A stretch of 64,000 bases of DNA from CAWANP01 sp963783445 (GTDB lineage Bacteria > Chloroflexota > Anaerolineae > JAAYZQ01). The position numbers were made by a program, and so were the translations under genes. Of the stretch, positions 43,212 to 52,402 are shown in pieces. How positions within the stretch are numbered: the first letter of the stretch is position 1; every line of letters begins with the position of its first letter. The notes beneath the pieces are model-generated. The model did not search any database. It was not told where the DNA came from and saw nothing but the letters and a program-made list of their open reading frames with translations. The stretch is from positions 186,001 to 250,000 of the forward strand of contig CAWANP010000019.1 in the NCBI GenBank assembly GCA_963783445.1. Reading direction: 5' to 3'.

Positions 43212-44181
43212 CGGGAGTCCAAGCCAGGCTCTGTCGGAGTCCATTGACCGCTTGATGCGGCAGGCCAGTTGCCCGTTGCTGGTGACGCACGTGGCCCCCG
43301 ATGGTGATGCCATTGGCTCACTGCTCGGTCTTGGGTGGCTCTTGCGGGCTCAGGGCAAAGACTTTATCATGACCTGTCAGGATCCTGTACCTGACGTCTA
43401 TACCTGGTTGCCTGGGAGCGGCCAGATCGTGCAGCAGGGCGACGGCTCTCACGATTTGGTGATCAGCCTTGATTGCAGCGACCGGCGCCGCATGGGGGAT
43501 GTAAGCGCAGGAGATGACGGCCTTGTACCCGTGCTCAATATTGACCATCATGTAACCAATACCCACTTTGGCGCGCTGAACTGGGTGGACCCTTCCAGCG
43601 TGGCCACGGCTCAGATGGTCCTGAATCTGGCAGACGCCTTGGGATGGGAACTAACTGAACACGCCGGCGTTTGCCTGCTGACTGGCCTTGTAACTGATAC
43701 CCGGTGTTTTCGTACGTCGAACGTTGGTGAGGCAGCGCTCAGTGCTGTGTTGAGGCTGATGGAGTCAGGCGCTTCACTCAGCGAGGTCACCCAGCGGGTC
43801 TTGGAACAACGCCCCCTTGCCTCTGTACGCCTCTGGGGGCAGGCGATAGACCGTCTGCAGTTGCAGGATGGTGTTCTGTGGACCGAGGTCACTCAGTCCA
43901 TGCGTCAGCAGTGGTCGGTGGGCGAGGATGGGGATTCGGGACTGACCAACTTTTTGTCCGGAGTTCGGGAATCCGGGATTGTCGTCGTTTTTTCCGAGCG
44001 GAGCGATGGGACGGTTGATGTGGGAATGCGAGCCAACCCCGGCCAAGATGTGGCGCAAGTCGCCCTCAAGCTAGGCGGGGGTGGGCATCCCCAGGCAGCT
44101 GGTTGCACAATCAAGGGGACCTTGCCAGAGGCAAGAGACCAGGTCTTTGCCGAACTGCGACGTATTTTGCCCATGAATTAG
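43189..44181 (+). CDS. nrnA: DHH/DHHA1 oligoribonuclease NrnA-like
   Basis: 330 residues from ATG 43189, preferred because GAGGGGG stands six bases upstream; ATG 43183 is also possible. DHH motifs: VTHVAPDGDAIGSLLG, LDCSDRRRMG, NIDHHVTN and the DHHA1 end LGGGGHPQAAGCT. These enzymes degrade nanoRNA and pAp with manganese. Position between rbfA and truB is standard. Confidence 0.94.
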   Translation: MQGEILTNGSPSQALSESIDRLMRQASCPLLVTHVAPDGDAIGSLLGLGWLLRAQGKDFIMTCQDPVPDVYTWLPGSGQIVQQGDGSHDLVISLDCSDRRRMGDVSAGDDGLVPVLNIDHHVTNTHFGALNWVDPSSVATAQMVLNLADALGWELTEHAGVCLLTGLVTDTRCFRTSNVGEAALSAVLRLMESGASLSEVTQRVLEQRPLASVRLWGQAIDRLQLQDGVLWTEVTQSMRQQWSVGEDGDSGLTNFLSGVRESGIVVVFSERSDGTVDVGMRANPGQDVAQVALKLGGGGHPQAAGCTIKGTLPEARDQVFAELRRILPMN

Positions 44182-44550
44182 AGGCAGGCATCCAGCGTAC
44201 CGCATCGTGTGCCCAGGATCTGGAGCCCCATCGTGGGGGATACGCTGTCCTACAAAGCTGTTTCACGCCAGCCCATCGTTGCCGCTCCTCAACGTGATGG
44301 CCGGCTACCTGGGGGTTTCACGGCCTAGCTACCGAGGAATGTGGCCCGGGAATGGGTCCGTCGCGATCTGGATCCACAAGCGGGTCTCGTTTTCCGCTCC
44401 GACCTAGGGATCGGGGCGGTTTGTCGTTGGGCTTCTCTCGCGCCATCGCTGGATGCGAACCAGGTGATTGTCTCGAATCCGGGCGGCGCCATTCGCTGTC
44501 CAAGTGTGGGGAACCCCGGCAGGTATGGTTGCCGGGACCAGGAGGGCCAG
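44182..44550. other. Intergenic stretch between nrnA and truB
   Basis: No gene supported. The truB frame stays open upstream to 44341, which would add 70 residues, but these lack similarity that I can recognise and the strong ribosome site lies at 44541-44546. No clear promoter or terminator is visible. Confidence 0.5.
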
Positions 44551-45525
44551 ATGTCTGCAGGAGATTGCGCCAACTGCCCCAAGGCGCAGGTCGAGCCCAT
44601 AGCCCGTTGGGTGGCGCCCCGGCGCAAAGAACCTCTTTCCGGTATTTTGAATGTAGACAAGCCGGCGGGCATGACCTCTCATGACGTGGTCGATGTTGTG
44701 CGGCGCATCGCTGGCCAGCGCAAGGTCGGACACGCGGGTACTCTGGATCCCATGGCGACGGGAGTGTTGCTTCTTTGCCTGGGCCAGGCCACCCGTGTGG
44801 CTGAGTACCTGATGGCGAGTCGCAAGCGCTACCGTGCGACCATCGTCCTGGGAATGACAACAAATACCTATGACGCGGATGGGGAGACGGCCAGCAGTGG
44901 GGGGCGGACTGAATTTTCTCGAGAGGAAGTTGAGGCCGGTTTGACGGCTTTTTCCGGGCACATCGAGCAGGTGCCACCGATGTATTCGGCCTTGAAGCGA
45001 GATGGACAGCCCCTGTACAAGCTGGCCAGGCAGGGTAAAACGGTTGAACTTGAGCCGCGGCCTGTCGTGATCCATGAGACGATGCTTCTGGACTGGGATG
45101 AGCCGTCACTGATCGTGGAAGTTGCCTGCTCGTCAGGGACCTATATCCGGTCCCTGGCGCACGATCTGGGGCAACGCCTTGGCGGAGGAGCCTATTTGGC
45201 CTCGCTGGTTCGCCTTAGTAGTGGGAGTTTTGAGCTCGAGGATGCCGTAAGCCTTGCGCGCCTGGAGGAGGCTTTTCAACATGGTCAGGAGAGTTCGTAC
45301 CTGATACCCAGCGACGAAGCGCTTCTCGATTGGCCCGCCATGATAGTTGGCGCGGACGAGGCTCGCCGAATCGTACATGGACAACCGCTGCCAGGGAAAC
45401 AGCCTGCCACGGGAGAGGCGCGGCTTTGTCGCGCCTATTCTGTTCACGGCGATTTTCTGGCCATCCTGTCTTTCGAGCCCGAGCGAGGCTGGTGGCAGCC
45501 CAAGAAAGTCTTCTCTTCGAGCTAG
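44551..45525 (+). CDS. truB: tRNA pseudouridine-55 synthase
   Basis: 324 residues from ATG 44551, five bases after AGGAGG. SGILNVDKPAGMTSHDVVDVVRR, KVGHAGTLDPMATGVLL with the catalytic Asp66, RYRATIVLG, VPPMYSALKRDGQPLYKLAR and SGTYIRSLAHDLG are all family blocks. About 30 extra residues at the N-terminus include three Cys (SAGDCANCPK) and are unusual. Modifies U55 of tRNA. Confidence 0.95.
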   Translation: MSAGDCANCPKAQVEPIARWVAPRRKEPLSGILNVDKPAGMTSHDVVDVVRRIAGQRKVGHAGTLDPMATGVLLLCLGQATRVAEYLMASRKRYRATIVLGMTTNTYDADGETASSGGRTEFSREEVEAGLTAFSGHIEQVPPMYSALKRDGQPLYKLARQGKTVELEPRPVVIHETMLLDWDEPSLIVEVACSSGTYIRSLAHDLGQRLGGGAYLASLVRLSSGSFELEDAVSLARLEEAFQHGQESSYLIPSDEALLDWPAMIVGADEARRIVHGQPLPGKQPATGEARLCRAYSVHGDFLAILSFEPERGWWQPKKVFSSS

Positions 45526-45600
45526 CTCCAGCCCCAGTTCTCTGGGCCGTTCGGAAGCGATGGCCTGAACACAAACCTTGGAGCGTAACTCAACAATCCT

Positions 45601-47037
45601 ATGGACGTGATAGATGATCTGGCCGCAGCCGAGCTGCGACAGCAGACAGTCCTGACCATCGGCGCCTTTGATGGAGTGCATCTCGGACACCAGGCGCTGA
45701 TTGGTGATATCGTAGGCCGGGCGCGGGCCACCGACCGGCTTGCGGTTCTCATTACTTTTCACCCACATCCGGCGGCCGTGCTGGCGCCCGATCGTGCGCC
45801 TCAGTACCTGACGACACCCGGAGAGAAGGTGGCATTGCTGGAGGGTCTGGGTCTGGATCTAATGGTGCTGCTGCCCTTTGACCACCATGTGGCTGTCACG
45901 CCTGCCCTCGACTTTATGAAAGCGCTGTCCCGGCACCTGCGGGTTCGGGAGTTGTGGGTGGGGACCGATTTTTCGCTGGGACGCAACCGTGAAGGCGACG
46001 CCATGCGCTTGCAGCAGTTGGGCCAGGAGTTGGGATACGATCTCCACGTGGTCGAACCCCTGCTCGATGGAGGAGAGCCGATTTCGAGCAGCCGCATCCG
46101 CGCTCTCTTGCGCAGAGGCAGTGTGGAGGAAGCCACACGCCTGTTGGGCCGCTACCCTAGCCTGTCGGGCGAGGTGGTGAGCGGCGCGCAGCGAGGACGC
46201 GGACTGGGTTTTCCTACGGCCAACCTGCAGGTCCGTCCCGAACGGGCAGTACCAGCGGATGGTGTTTACGCTGTTTTTGCTCTCCTGGGCTCAGAAAGAT
46301 ACCAGGCGGTGGCGAATGTAGGGATTCGGCCCAGCTTTGACAATGGACACCGGACCGTGGAGACGCATCTCTTTGACTTTGACCAGGACATCTATGGTTG
46401 TGACCTGGTCGTCGAGTTTGTCACCCGGCTTCGTCCTGAGCGAAGGTTTGCCGACATTGCTGATCTGATAGCCCAGATCCAGGAGGATGGGGCAGAGGCG
46501 CGCCGGATCCTTGACAGGGAGCAGCAATCCGGATGCCTTATGGCCTCAACGGGTACCCTGGAAAGTCCACGACCGGACACGAGGAAGGGCCCAGATCGCG
46601 CAGCAGAAGCAGGCCAGTGCCCCGTGGCCTGTCGCTACCGGTCTGAGGAGTTGGAACACACTGCTGACCGGGCGATCCGGGTCTGGGGGCTGGAGCTCTC
46701 CGATCTGTTTGTTGGTGCGACGCGCGGGATGTACAGCTTGATGGCAGATCTGGAGTCGCTGGTAGCGGCTTCCTGGCGCCAGGTCCAAGTGGAGGGATTG
46801 GATCGAGAATCGCTCCTGGTGAGTTGGCTTAACGAGCTTCTCTTTCTCACCGAGATGGAGGGACTTTTCTTCGTCGAGGCCCAGATCGAGACGCTGACAC
46901 AGACAAAGCTGGTAGGGCGGGCCGGTGGGTTCCATGGCCCGGTCGCAAATGCCAACATCAAAGCAGCGACTTTTCATAATCTCGCGGTGTTAAGAGACGG
47001 TGAAGGCTGGTCAACGGTCATTACCTTTGACGTGTGA
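45601..47037 (+). CDS. ribF: Fusion of RibF (FAD synthetase/riboflavin kinase) and archease
   Basis: 478 residues in one open frame. Residues 1 to about 310 are RibF: LTIGAFDGVHLGHQALI (adenylyltransferase HxGH), FHPHPAAVLAP, GTDFSLGRNREGD, ISSSRIRALLRRG, then the kinase domain RGRGLGFPTANL and VANVGIRPSFDNG. A linker (about 310-347) leads to an archease domain: YRSEELEHTADRAIRVWG, LVSWLNELLFLTEMEGLFF, IKAATFHNLAVL and the C-terminal VITFDV. Archease activates the RNA ligase RtcB, and rtcB follows. The fusion is unusual; since indels are common here, a lost stop cannot be excluded, although no stop is found near the junction in the other plus-strand frames. Confidence 0.88.
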   Translation: MDVIDDLAAAELRQQTVLTIGAFDGVHLGHQALIGDIVGRARATDRLAVLITFHPHPAAVLAPDRAPQYLTTPGEKVALLEGLGLDLMVLLPFDHHVAVTPALDFMKALSRHLRVRELWVGTDFSLGRNREGDAMRLQQLGQELGYDLHVVEPLLDGGEPISSSRIRALLRRGSVEEATRLLGRYPSLSGEVVSGAQRGRGLGFPTANLQVRPERAVPADGVYAVFALLGSERYQAVANVGIRPSFDNGHRTVETHLFDFDQDIYGCDLVVEFVTRLRPERRFADIADLIAQIQEDGAEARRILDREQQSGCLMASTGTLESPRPDTRKGPDRAAEAGQCPVACRYRSEELEHTADRAIRVWGLELSDLFVGATRGMYSLMADLESLVAASWRQVQVEGLDRESLLVSWLNELLFLTEMEGLFFVEAQIETLTQTKLVGRAGGFHGPVANANIKAATFHNLAVLRDGEGWSTVITFDV

Positions 47038-47055
47038 GTTTCAAGGCCCGAGATC

Positions 47056-47077
47056 AGGGGGTTGACGCCCCTTTTTT
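47056..47077 (+). terminator. Intrinsic terminator after ribF-archease
   Basis: Stem AGGGG/CCCCT with a 7-base loop and six T. Short stem but a good T tract; it would separate the nusA operon from rtcB or reduce read-through. Confidence 0.6.
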
Positions 47078-47119
47078 CGCCGGCGACTGGTGACGGGCTC
47101 TGAGCCTGGAAAGGATTGG

Positions 47120-48577
47120 ATGATGGTCGGGAGATCAGACCTGGTGCGGATCAGTGAGTATACCTGGGAGATACCGGCGAGTTATCGCTCGGACATGAAG
47201 GTGCCGGCCCGTATCTATGCTAGCGAAGAGCTGCTAGAGCTGGCCTTCCGCGATCGCTCCATGGAGCAGTTGGTCAACACAGCGGCCATGCCTGGCGTCG
47301 TCAAGCGGGTACTGGTCATGCCTGACGCCCACCAGGGTTATGGCCCGCCCATCGGCGGTGTCGTAGCGACCCGGTACCCGGACGGCGTCATCTCTCCGGG
47401 GGCGGTGGGCTATGATATCAATTGTGGTGTCCGGCTCATGGCATCGGATCTGCTTGCCAAAGAAGTACAGGATGAGCTGGGCGGGCTGATCTCGACCCTA
47501 TTCCGTAGCATTCCCAGTGGTGTTGGCAAAGGTGGTGGCGCGCGCCAGGTAGCGGCTCGAGAGATGGATAAAGTGCTGACCAATGGTGCGGCCTGGGCGG
47601 TGAAGGCCGGCTACGGGAGGCCAGGAGACCTCGACCGACTGGAAGAGGGTGGCGCCATGGACGGTGCTGACCCCTCAGCCGTGAGCCCGCGCGCCAAGCA
47701 AAGGGGCGGCCCCCAATTGGGCACTTTGGGCTCTGGAAACCACTTTATTGAGTTGCAGGAGGTAGTTGAGATCTTTGATGATAGCACAGCCCGTGCCTTT
47801 GGACTATTTGAGGGCCAGCTTGCTGTGGCCATCCACTCTGGCTCGCGCGGGTTGGGGCACCAGGTCTGCAGCGAGTATGTCAAAAGCCTGCAGGGCGCAG
47901 TGCAAAAGTACAAGATCCAATTGCCGGATCGCCAGCTCGTCTGCGCACCCCTCGACTCGCCCGAGGGTCAGAGCTATTTCGGGGCAATGGCCGGGGCGGC
48001 CAACTATGCCTGGGCCAACCGGCAGTGCATGGCCCACCTGGCTCGTCAGAGCTTCGAAGAGGTACTGGCGGGGAAGGTCAAAGACTTTGACCTGCACACG
48101 GTCTATGACGTGGCCCACAACATCGCCAAGATCGAGGAGCATGTGGTGGACGGCAATGTGATGAAGCTTTGCGTCCACCGCAAGGGGGCCACCCGGGCCT
48201 TTGGCCCGGGCCACCCGGCAGTGGCCCGCGTCTACCGCGACGTTGGCCAGCCGGTCCTGGTCCCTGGCGATATGGGGACAGCTTCCTACGTGCTGGTGGG
48301 TACCGCCGACGCCATGGAGGACAGCTTTGGCACTAGCTGCCATGGGGCTGGACGGGTGATGAGTCGCAAGGCTGCCAAGAAAAAGATCCATGGCGGTACG
48401 CTGCGCCAGGAGCTGGAGGCCCGGGGCATCCACGTTCGGGCGGGCAGTATGGCGGGCCTGGCGGAAGAGGCGCCCGATGCCTACAAGGATATCGACGAGG
48501 TCATCAAAGTTGTGCATGGCGCCGGATTGGCGCGCAAAGTGGCCAAGCTACGCCCTCTGGCCGTGATGAAGGGCTAG
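47120..48577 (+). CDS. rtcB: RNA-splicing ligase RtcB
   Basis: 485 residues from ATG 47120 after GGAAAGGA. Manganese and GTP site residues: VLVMPDAHQGYGPPIGGV, GAVGYDINCGVR (D99, C102), GTLGSGNHFIEL, IHSGSRGLGH and SCHGAGRVMSR, whose His (about residue 408) is the guanylylated nucleophile. It joins RNA 2',3'-cyclic phosphate or 3'-phosphate to 5'-OH ends, with archease as cofactor. A GTG at 47090 is an alternative start. Being next to the archease domain supports a common RNA-repair function. Confidence 0.96.
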   Translation: MMVGRSDLVRISEYTWEIPASYRSDMKVPARIYASEELLELAFRDRSMEQLVNTAAMPGVVKRVLVMPDAHQGYGPPIGGVVATRYPDGVISPGAVGYDINCGVRLMASDLLAKEVQDELGGLISTLFRSIPSGVGKGGGARQVAAREMDKVLTNGAAWAVKAGYGRPGDLDRLEEGGAMDGADPSAVSPRAKQRGGPQLGTLGSGNHFIELQEVVEIFDDSTARAFGLFEGQLAVAIHSGSRGLGHQVCSEYVKSLQGAVQKYKIQLPDRQLVCAPLDSPEGQSYFGAMAGAANYAWANRQCMAHLARQSFEEVLAGKVKDFDLHTVYDVAHNIAKIEEHVVDGNVMKLCVHRKGATRAFGPGHPAVARVYRDVGQPVLVPGDMGTASYVLVGTADAMEDSFGTSCHGAGRVMSRKAAKKKIHGGTLRQELEARGIHVRAGSMAGLAEEAPDAYKDIDEVIKVVHGAGLARKVAKLRPLAVMKG

Positions 48578-48668
48578 GGGCTGGCGCACTTGGGCATTGG
48601 CGCTGAGGGATTCGGGAGACTTGGTTCGTGCCCCTGTGGAGGAGCCTTTCACTTGCTGGAGTCTGGGC

Positions 48669-49388
48669 ATGGAGATTGATGGCCAGTTGGTTGACGGGCA
48701 TTTTCTGTCCCGTGACAACCGGTTTCGGGTGACGGTTCAAGTGGACGGACAGGGTGTGTGGGCCCACCTGGCCAATTCGGGGCGGTTGGGGGAACTATTG
48801 GTGCCCGGGCGCCGGGTTGTCTTGGTCGAGCGTGCCGGAGCCCATCGAAAGACTGCCTATGACTTGAGCGCTGTCTGGATGGATGGTGTCTGGGTTTCGG
48901 TCGATGCCCGCTTGCCCAACGACTTGGTCGCCGAAGCCCTGGATGCGGGCAAGCTTGGCCCTCTGGCTGGCTACCCGGAGGTACGGCGCGAGGTGACCTT
49001 TGGCGGCAGTCGCCTGGATTTCCTGCTGGAGGCCGGGGATAAGCAGCCCTGCTGGGTCGAGGTCAAGTCTGTCACGTTGGTTGTAGATGGCTGGGCTTGT
49101 TTCCCGGATGCGGTGACCCTGCGGGGGCGCCGGCACCTGCTGGAGCTTGCTTCGGCCGTCGAGATGGGATATCGGGCGGTGGCGCTCTTTGTCGTCCAGC
49201 GCGACGATGCCCGGGGACTGAGGCCCCATGATGAGTCGGACCCTGGTTTTGGCCAGACCCTGAGGGCCGTGGCCCAACGCGGCGTGGAGGTCTATGCCTA
49301 TGGCTGCCGCATTGAACCGGGGCGGGCGATGATTGAGCGGCCCCTGCCGGTCAATTTGGAACTACCATCTGCTGTACGGGAGAACTGA
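48669..49388 (+). CDS. sfsA: SfsA family DNA/RNA nuclease
   Basis: 239 residues from ATG 48669 (TGGAG upstream); a TTG at 48597 adds 24. N-terminal OB fold (VDGHFLSRDNRFRVTVQVDGQGVWAHLANSGRLGELL) and a nuclease-like C-domain (GSRLDFLLEAGDKQPCWVEVKSVTLV ... FPDAVTLRGRRHLLEL) with the E-x-K pair (WVEVKS) and Asp typical of PD-(D/E)xK enzymes. The name comes from sugar fermentation stimulation in E. coli; binding to DNA is documented, the physiological role is not. Confidence 0.92.
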   Translation: MEIDGQLVDGHFLSRDNRFRVTVQVDGQGVWAHLANSGRLGELLVPGRRVVLVERAGAHRKTAYDLSAVWMDGVWVSVDARLPNDLVAEALDAGKLGPLAGYPEVRREVTFGGSRLDFLLEAGDKQPCWVEVKSVTLVVDGWACFPDAVTLRGRRHLLELASAVEMGYRAVALFVVQRDDARGLRPHDESDPGFGQTLRAVAQRGVEVYAYGCRIEPGRAMIERPLPVNLELPSAVREN

Positions 49389-49391
49389 CGG

Positions 49392-50365
49392 ATGCCCCAT
49401 CGAATCATGGCCCTACGGTATGTACTGTTTTTTGGCATGTTGCTGGTTGTGCTCTCCGCCTGCGGTACTGGTGAGCCTACACTGACGCCTGTAGCCCGGG
49501 TAGTTGAATCTGAGCCAACAGCTACGTCCACACCCCAACCTTCGCCGGCCTTCACTCCCACCCAGACTGTGACGCTTACTGCGACTTTGCTACCCACCGA
49601 CACGCCGACTTTGACGCCAACTTCGAGTCCAACCGTGCTACCGCCCACTGACACCCCGACGGCGACGCCTACGGCGCCCCCCGCGCCTACGGCGCCACCG
49701 CCACGCCTACGGCGACCGCCATGCCTACGGCGACCGCCATGCCTACGGCGACCGCTACCCACACGCCGGAACCCACTGATACCCCGACGGCGGTGCCTCC
49801 GACTGCCACACCTGCGTCCCCGACGGCGACGACCACGCTCCCACCCGCCAGCCCCACGGCCGCTGCGCCGATGCCGACGGTAGAATCCCCGAAACCTGCT
49901 CCAACGTCCGCCCCTGAAGACGGCTACCGCTTCGATATTGCCATGCAGCGGATGCTGCACGTCGATGAGAATGGCGGCGACGTCGGCAATCACAACATCT
50001 ATGTGCATGCCTTTGATGCCCAGGGCAATCCACTCAACGGAGTGGTCGTCTGTCGTGTCTATGCCTTGCAGCTCCAGCCCCCCGATCCCCATGCTTGTCG
50101 CATCACGGGCGAAACCGGGCCGGGTCGTTTGCACTTTGATGTATACTCAGGCGACATCGTTTACGTAGCGACCAAGGACCCTGAGCACCGCCCTCTGAGT
50201 CCCCATACCCGATCCCTGGAGCAGGACCCGATGGCCATGACTGACCTCCAGGAACTGGTAGACAATGGCTACTGCGCGGACCTCGAAGACTGCAAGCAAC
50301 GTAGAGCTATCAAAAGCTTGGTTGCCTCTCACTACTCATACGAGGTCCATTTTACGCAGCGCTAG
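49392..50365 (+). CDS. Secreted lipoprotein with Thr-Pro linker, frameshifted in an 18-bp repeat
   Basis: Residues 1-24 form a lipoprotein signal (LRYVLFFGMLLVVLSAC) with lipobox LSAC. A long Pro/Thr/Ala linker follows. The frame is lost in an 18-bp tandem repeat: the first unit (49683-49702) is 20 bases long because of an extra CC, and reading resumes two frames away as MPTATAMPTATATHTPEP... and a C-terminal domain of about 150 residues (YRFDIAMQRMLHVDENGGDVGNHNIYVHAFDAQGNPLNGVVVCR ... YEVHFTQR), a beta-rich module I cannot name. Thr-Pro linkers of this kind are common in Chloroflexota surface proteins. Removing two bases gives one protein of about 324 residues. Confidence 0.8.
49683..49756 (+). 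repeat. 18-bp tandem repeat in the lipoprotein linker
   Basis: Three units of the type ATGCCTACGGCGACCGCC at 49703-49720, 49721-49738 and 49739-49756, preceded by a 20-base unit with an inserted CC. Encodes the Thr-Ala-Thr-Pro linker. Confidence 0.85.
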
Positions 50366-50469
50366 CGCGAGATGATTGGAAACTGCATTCCATTCGCAGC
50401 GCAGATGCCTATTCCCCATCCCCCAGCAAACACCAGACGTCTGCCCAAAGAACCTCACCGAGTTCGCAG

Positions 50470-51276
50470 TCAGCGCAATAGCTGGCCGAGTTCGGCGAAT
50501 GCCGCCCGAGCTGTGAGATCGAGACTGAGGGGCGTCACGGACACAGCTCGATCCACGTAAATCGCCTGGATGTCAGAGTCGGGTTCCAGCGTGTCGCGGT
50601 CCACGGCGATCTCATAGTCTGGGCGACGTTTCTCGGCGAGATAGCGCCGGCCACTGGGCAGCGGGAGAAAGTAGCGTTGCCTCGAGGCCCTGGTGATCTG
50701 CCAGGGCGTGTTGGGGGTGGCATCACAAGGAACGTCTACCTTGAGCGGGTCGGCGTCAAAGGGCAGTGGCACGGCCAGCATCCGTGCCGCAAAATGCCGG
50801 GCAAAATGCGTGGCCGCAGAGAAATCGATCGTCTCAGAATGGTTGTAGTGGTATTTCTTGTCAGTCTCCAGGCTGGCGGCCAGGGCTGGTACGCCACCGT
50901 CGGCGGCCTCCAGCGCGGCACCCACCGTACCGGAGGCGCTGATTCCCGAGCCGACGTTTTCGCCAAAATTGATGCCCGAAATGCAGAGCGCTGGTCGCCG
51001 GGGAACCAACTCCAGCAAGGCGTACAGGACTGCTTGGGCGGGTGAGCCGTGAATGGCATAGGCCGGAACCTGTTGGTGGTCGACGCTGTAATCTATGACG
51101 TGGATGGCGCCGTCGTTAGAGGTGGGTAGGCTGCGTCCGGCGCCCGATTGCTGCTCACAGGGCGCCGAAACGATGACCTCGCCCAGGTCTAGGACTGCGC
51201 GCACCGCTGCGCGCAGACCGGGTGATTCGATACCGTCGTCACAAGTTGCCAGGATCAGGGGCCGTTCCTTTGACAC
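50470..51276 (-). CDS. surE: 5'-nucleotidase SurE
   Basis: 268 residues from GTG 51276, which has AAGGAGAG upstream; an ATG at 51312 lacks a ribosome site. LILATCDDGIESPGL is the N-terminal metal loop (family TNDDG, here Cys replaces Asn but both Asp remain), SGINFGENVGSGISASGTVGAALEA is the second block, and PLPFDADPLKVDVP with VDRDTLEPDSDIQAI follows. SurE dephosphorylates nucleoside monophosphates in stationary phase. It converges on the lipoprotein gene. Confidence 0.9.
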   Translation of the reverse strand: MSKERPLILATCDDGIESPGLRAAVRAVLDLGEVIVSAPCEQQSGAGRSLPTSNDGAIHVIDYSVDHQQVPAYAIHGSPAQAVLYALLELVPRRPALCISGINFGENVGSGISASGTVGAALEAADGGVPALAASLETDKKYHYNHSETIDFSAATHFARHFAARMLAVPLPFDADPLKVDVPCDATPNTPWQITRASRQRYFLPLPSGRRYLAEKRRPDYEIAVDRDTLEPDSDIQAIYVDRAVSVTPLSLDLTARAAFAELGQLLR

Positions 51277-51382
51277 GATGGGTCTTCTCTCCTTGTATAG
51301 GATCTGGCCCATTAAATGGCAGCTTTCGCAGGTTGGGAAAAAACTCGTCGTACCCAGCGGAGGCGGCCACGGCAGGACAAAA

Positions 51383-51405
51383 GACGCCCCCACTTTTTGG
51401 TGGGG
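51383..51405 (-). terminator. Likely terminator of the DUF4870 gene
   Basis: On the minus strand the stem CCCCAC/GTGGGG (51400-51405 with 51388-51393) with a 6-base loop is followed by GGCGTCTTTTG. It lies 79 bases after the DUF4870 stop. Confidence 0.55.
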
Positions 51406-51483
51406 ACAGAATTCACGCGTCCTGGGCGGCGACGCCTGAGCTTTGGTTTTGGCTGCGAGCTCAGGCAAGGGCTGTTCGGAAGG

Positions 51484-51930
51484 CTACCTGTTCTCCAGCC
51501 AATTGCCGATGATGGCATACCTGAAATCATGGCCGCCCAAGCAGCGGGCCGCCCCCCACAGCCCATAGAGGATGGTTACTGCCCAGATAGCCAATGGCAC
51601 GACCATCAAGAACATGCCGCCCCATACCCCGGCCAGCATGGCCTCTTCGGAAACCGGATTGGCAAAGAGAGGAACAAAGATCATGCCCATCCACAGAAAT
51701 CCCCAGCAGCACCAGGCGGCCATCGTTATACCGAGTGCAATAGTCTGGTAGACCAGTGCCTGGAGCGCCTGACCAGCTGCATAGGTTGATTTCTCTTTCT
51801 GGGTCAGCCAGATCACCAATGCTGCGAGAATCCCGCCGACGCCGTTGGTGAACAGTCCCAAGACAATGCTGCCATGGGCCAGCCCTGCCAACATCCTCTC
51901 ATCCTGACTAACGGTCTCTTGCATACTCAT
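51484..51930 (-). CDS. DUF4870-like small membrane protein
   Basis: 148 residues from ATG 51930, five bases after GAGGAGG. Opens with SQDERMLAGLAHGSIVLGLFTNGVGGILAALVIWLTQKEKS, the DUF4870 pattern (A-x-L-x-H-x-S...G-x-I-x-P-L-I-I-W), followed by YAAGQALQALVYQTIAL. Three or four helices. Function unknown. Longer in-frame extensions upstream are unlikely given the ribosome site. Confidence 0.85.
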   Translation of the reverse strand: MSMQETVSQDERMLAGLAHGSIVLGLFTNGVGGILAALVIWLTQKEKSTYAAGQALQALVYQTIALGITMAAWCCWGFLWMGMIFVPLFANPVSEEAMLAGVWGGMFLMVVPLAIWAVTILYGLWGAARCLGGHDFRYAIIGNWLENR

Positions 51931-52009
51931 GCTGTCCTCCTCGTTCTTCCAGAACCGACTATGAACCCAGTCTGCGGCTACTTTGCCACCCATCCAGAAC
52001 CAACGATAT

Positions 52010-52363
52010 CTAGTTCGCAGAAGCTGCGGTCGTGGCTGCGACGGCGGCAGCCTCTTCCTGAGCGCGGGTGTGGACCAGGTAATAGGCACAGGCAATCAGG
52101 TCTTCATCCAATGGGCCGGTGATTGTCAGATAGACCCCTTCCCGGAAAATGCCGCGTGGTCTGCTCTCAAGCAACCTGGTGCCTGCAGCGTCTGTCAGGT
52201 ACCAGCCATCCTTCAGGATGCCCTCGGGCTGCAACCGGTACTGCTGCCCCTCAAAGTCGATGATCAGGTCACGGCTAAAGGTTCCCGGACGATCAGCGGA
52301 GCCCCGTAGGGTACTTCCATCCAGCACCTCGTGGGCAGTGTCAAGCCAGTGCATCTTGCGCAT
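52010..52363 (-). CDS. Hypothetical beta-rich protein, possibly N-terminally truncated
   Basis: 117 residues from ATG 52363; TTG and GTG codons just upstream are also open, and the frame extends only about 10 codons before a stop. MRKMHWLDTAHEVLDGSTLRGS, DLIIDFEGQQYRLQPEGILKDGWYLTDAAGTRLLESRPRG alternate short strands and turns, reminiscent of LURP-one/tubby-like barrels, but I do not recognise the family. No ribosome site is seen. Lies between the CPBP and DUF4870 genes on the same strand. Confidence 0.5.
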   Translation of the reverse strand: MRKMHWLDTAHEVLDGSTLRGSADRPGTFSRDLIIDFEGQQYRLQPEGILKDGWYLTDAAGTRLLESRPRGIFREGVYLTITGPLDEDLIACAYYLVHTRAQEEAAAVAATTAASAN

Positions 52364-52402
52364 CACCAACTCGCGGCCATCTTTTCGGCGATGTGGTTAT
52401 AG

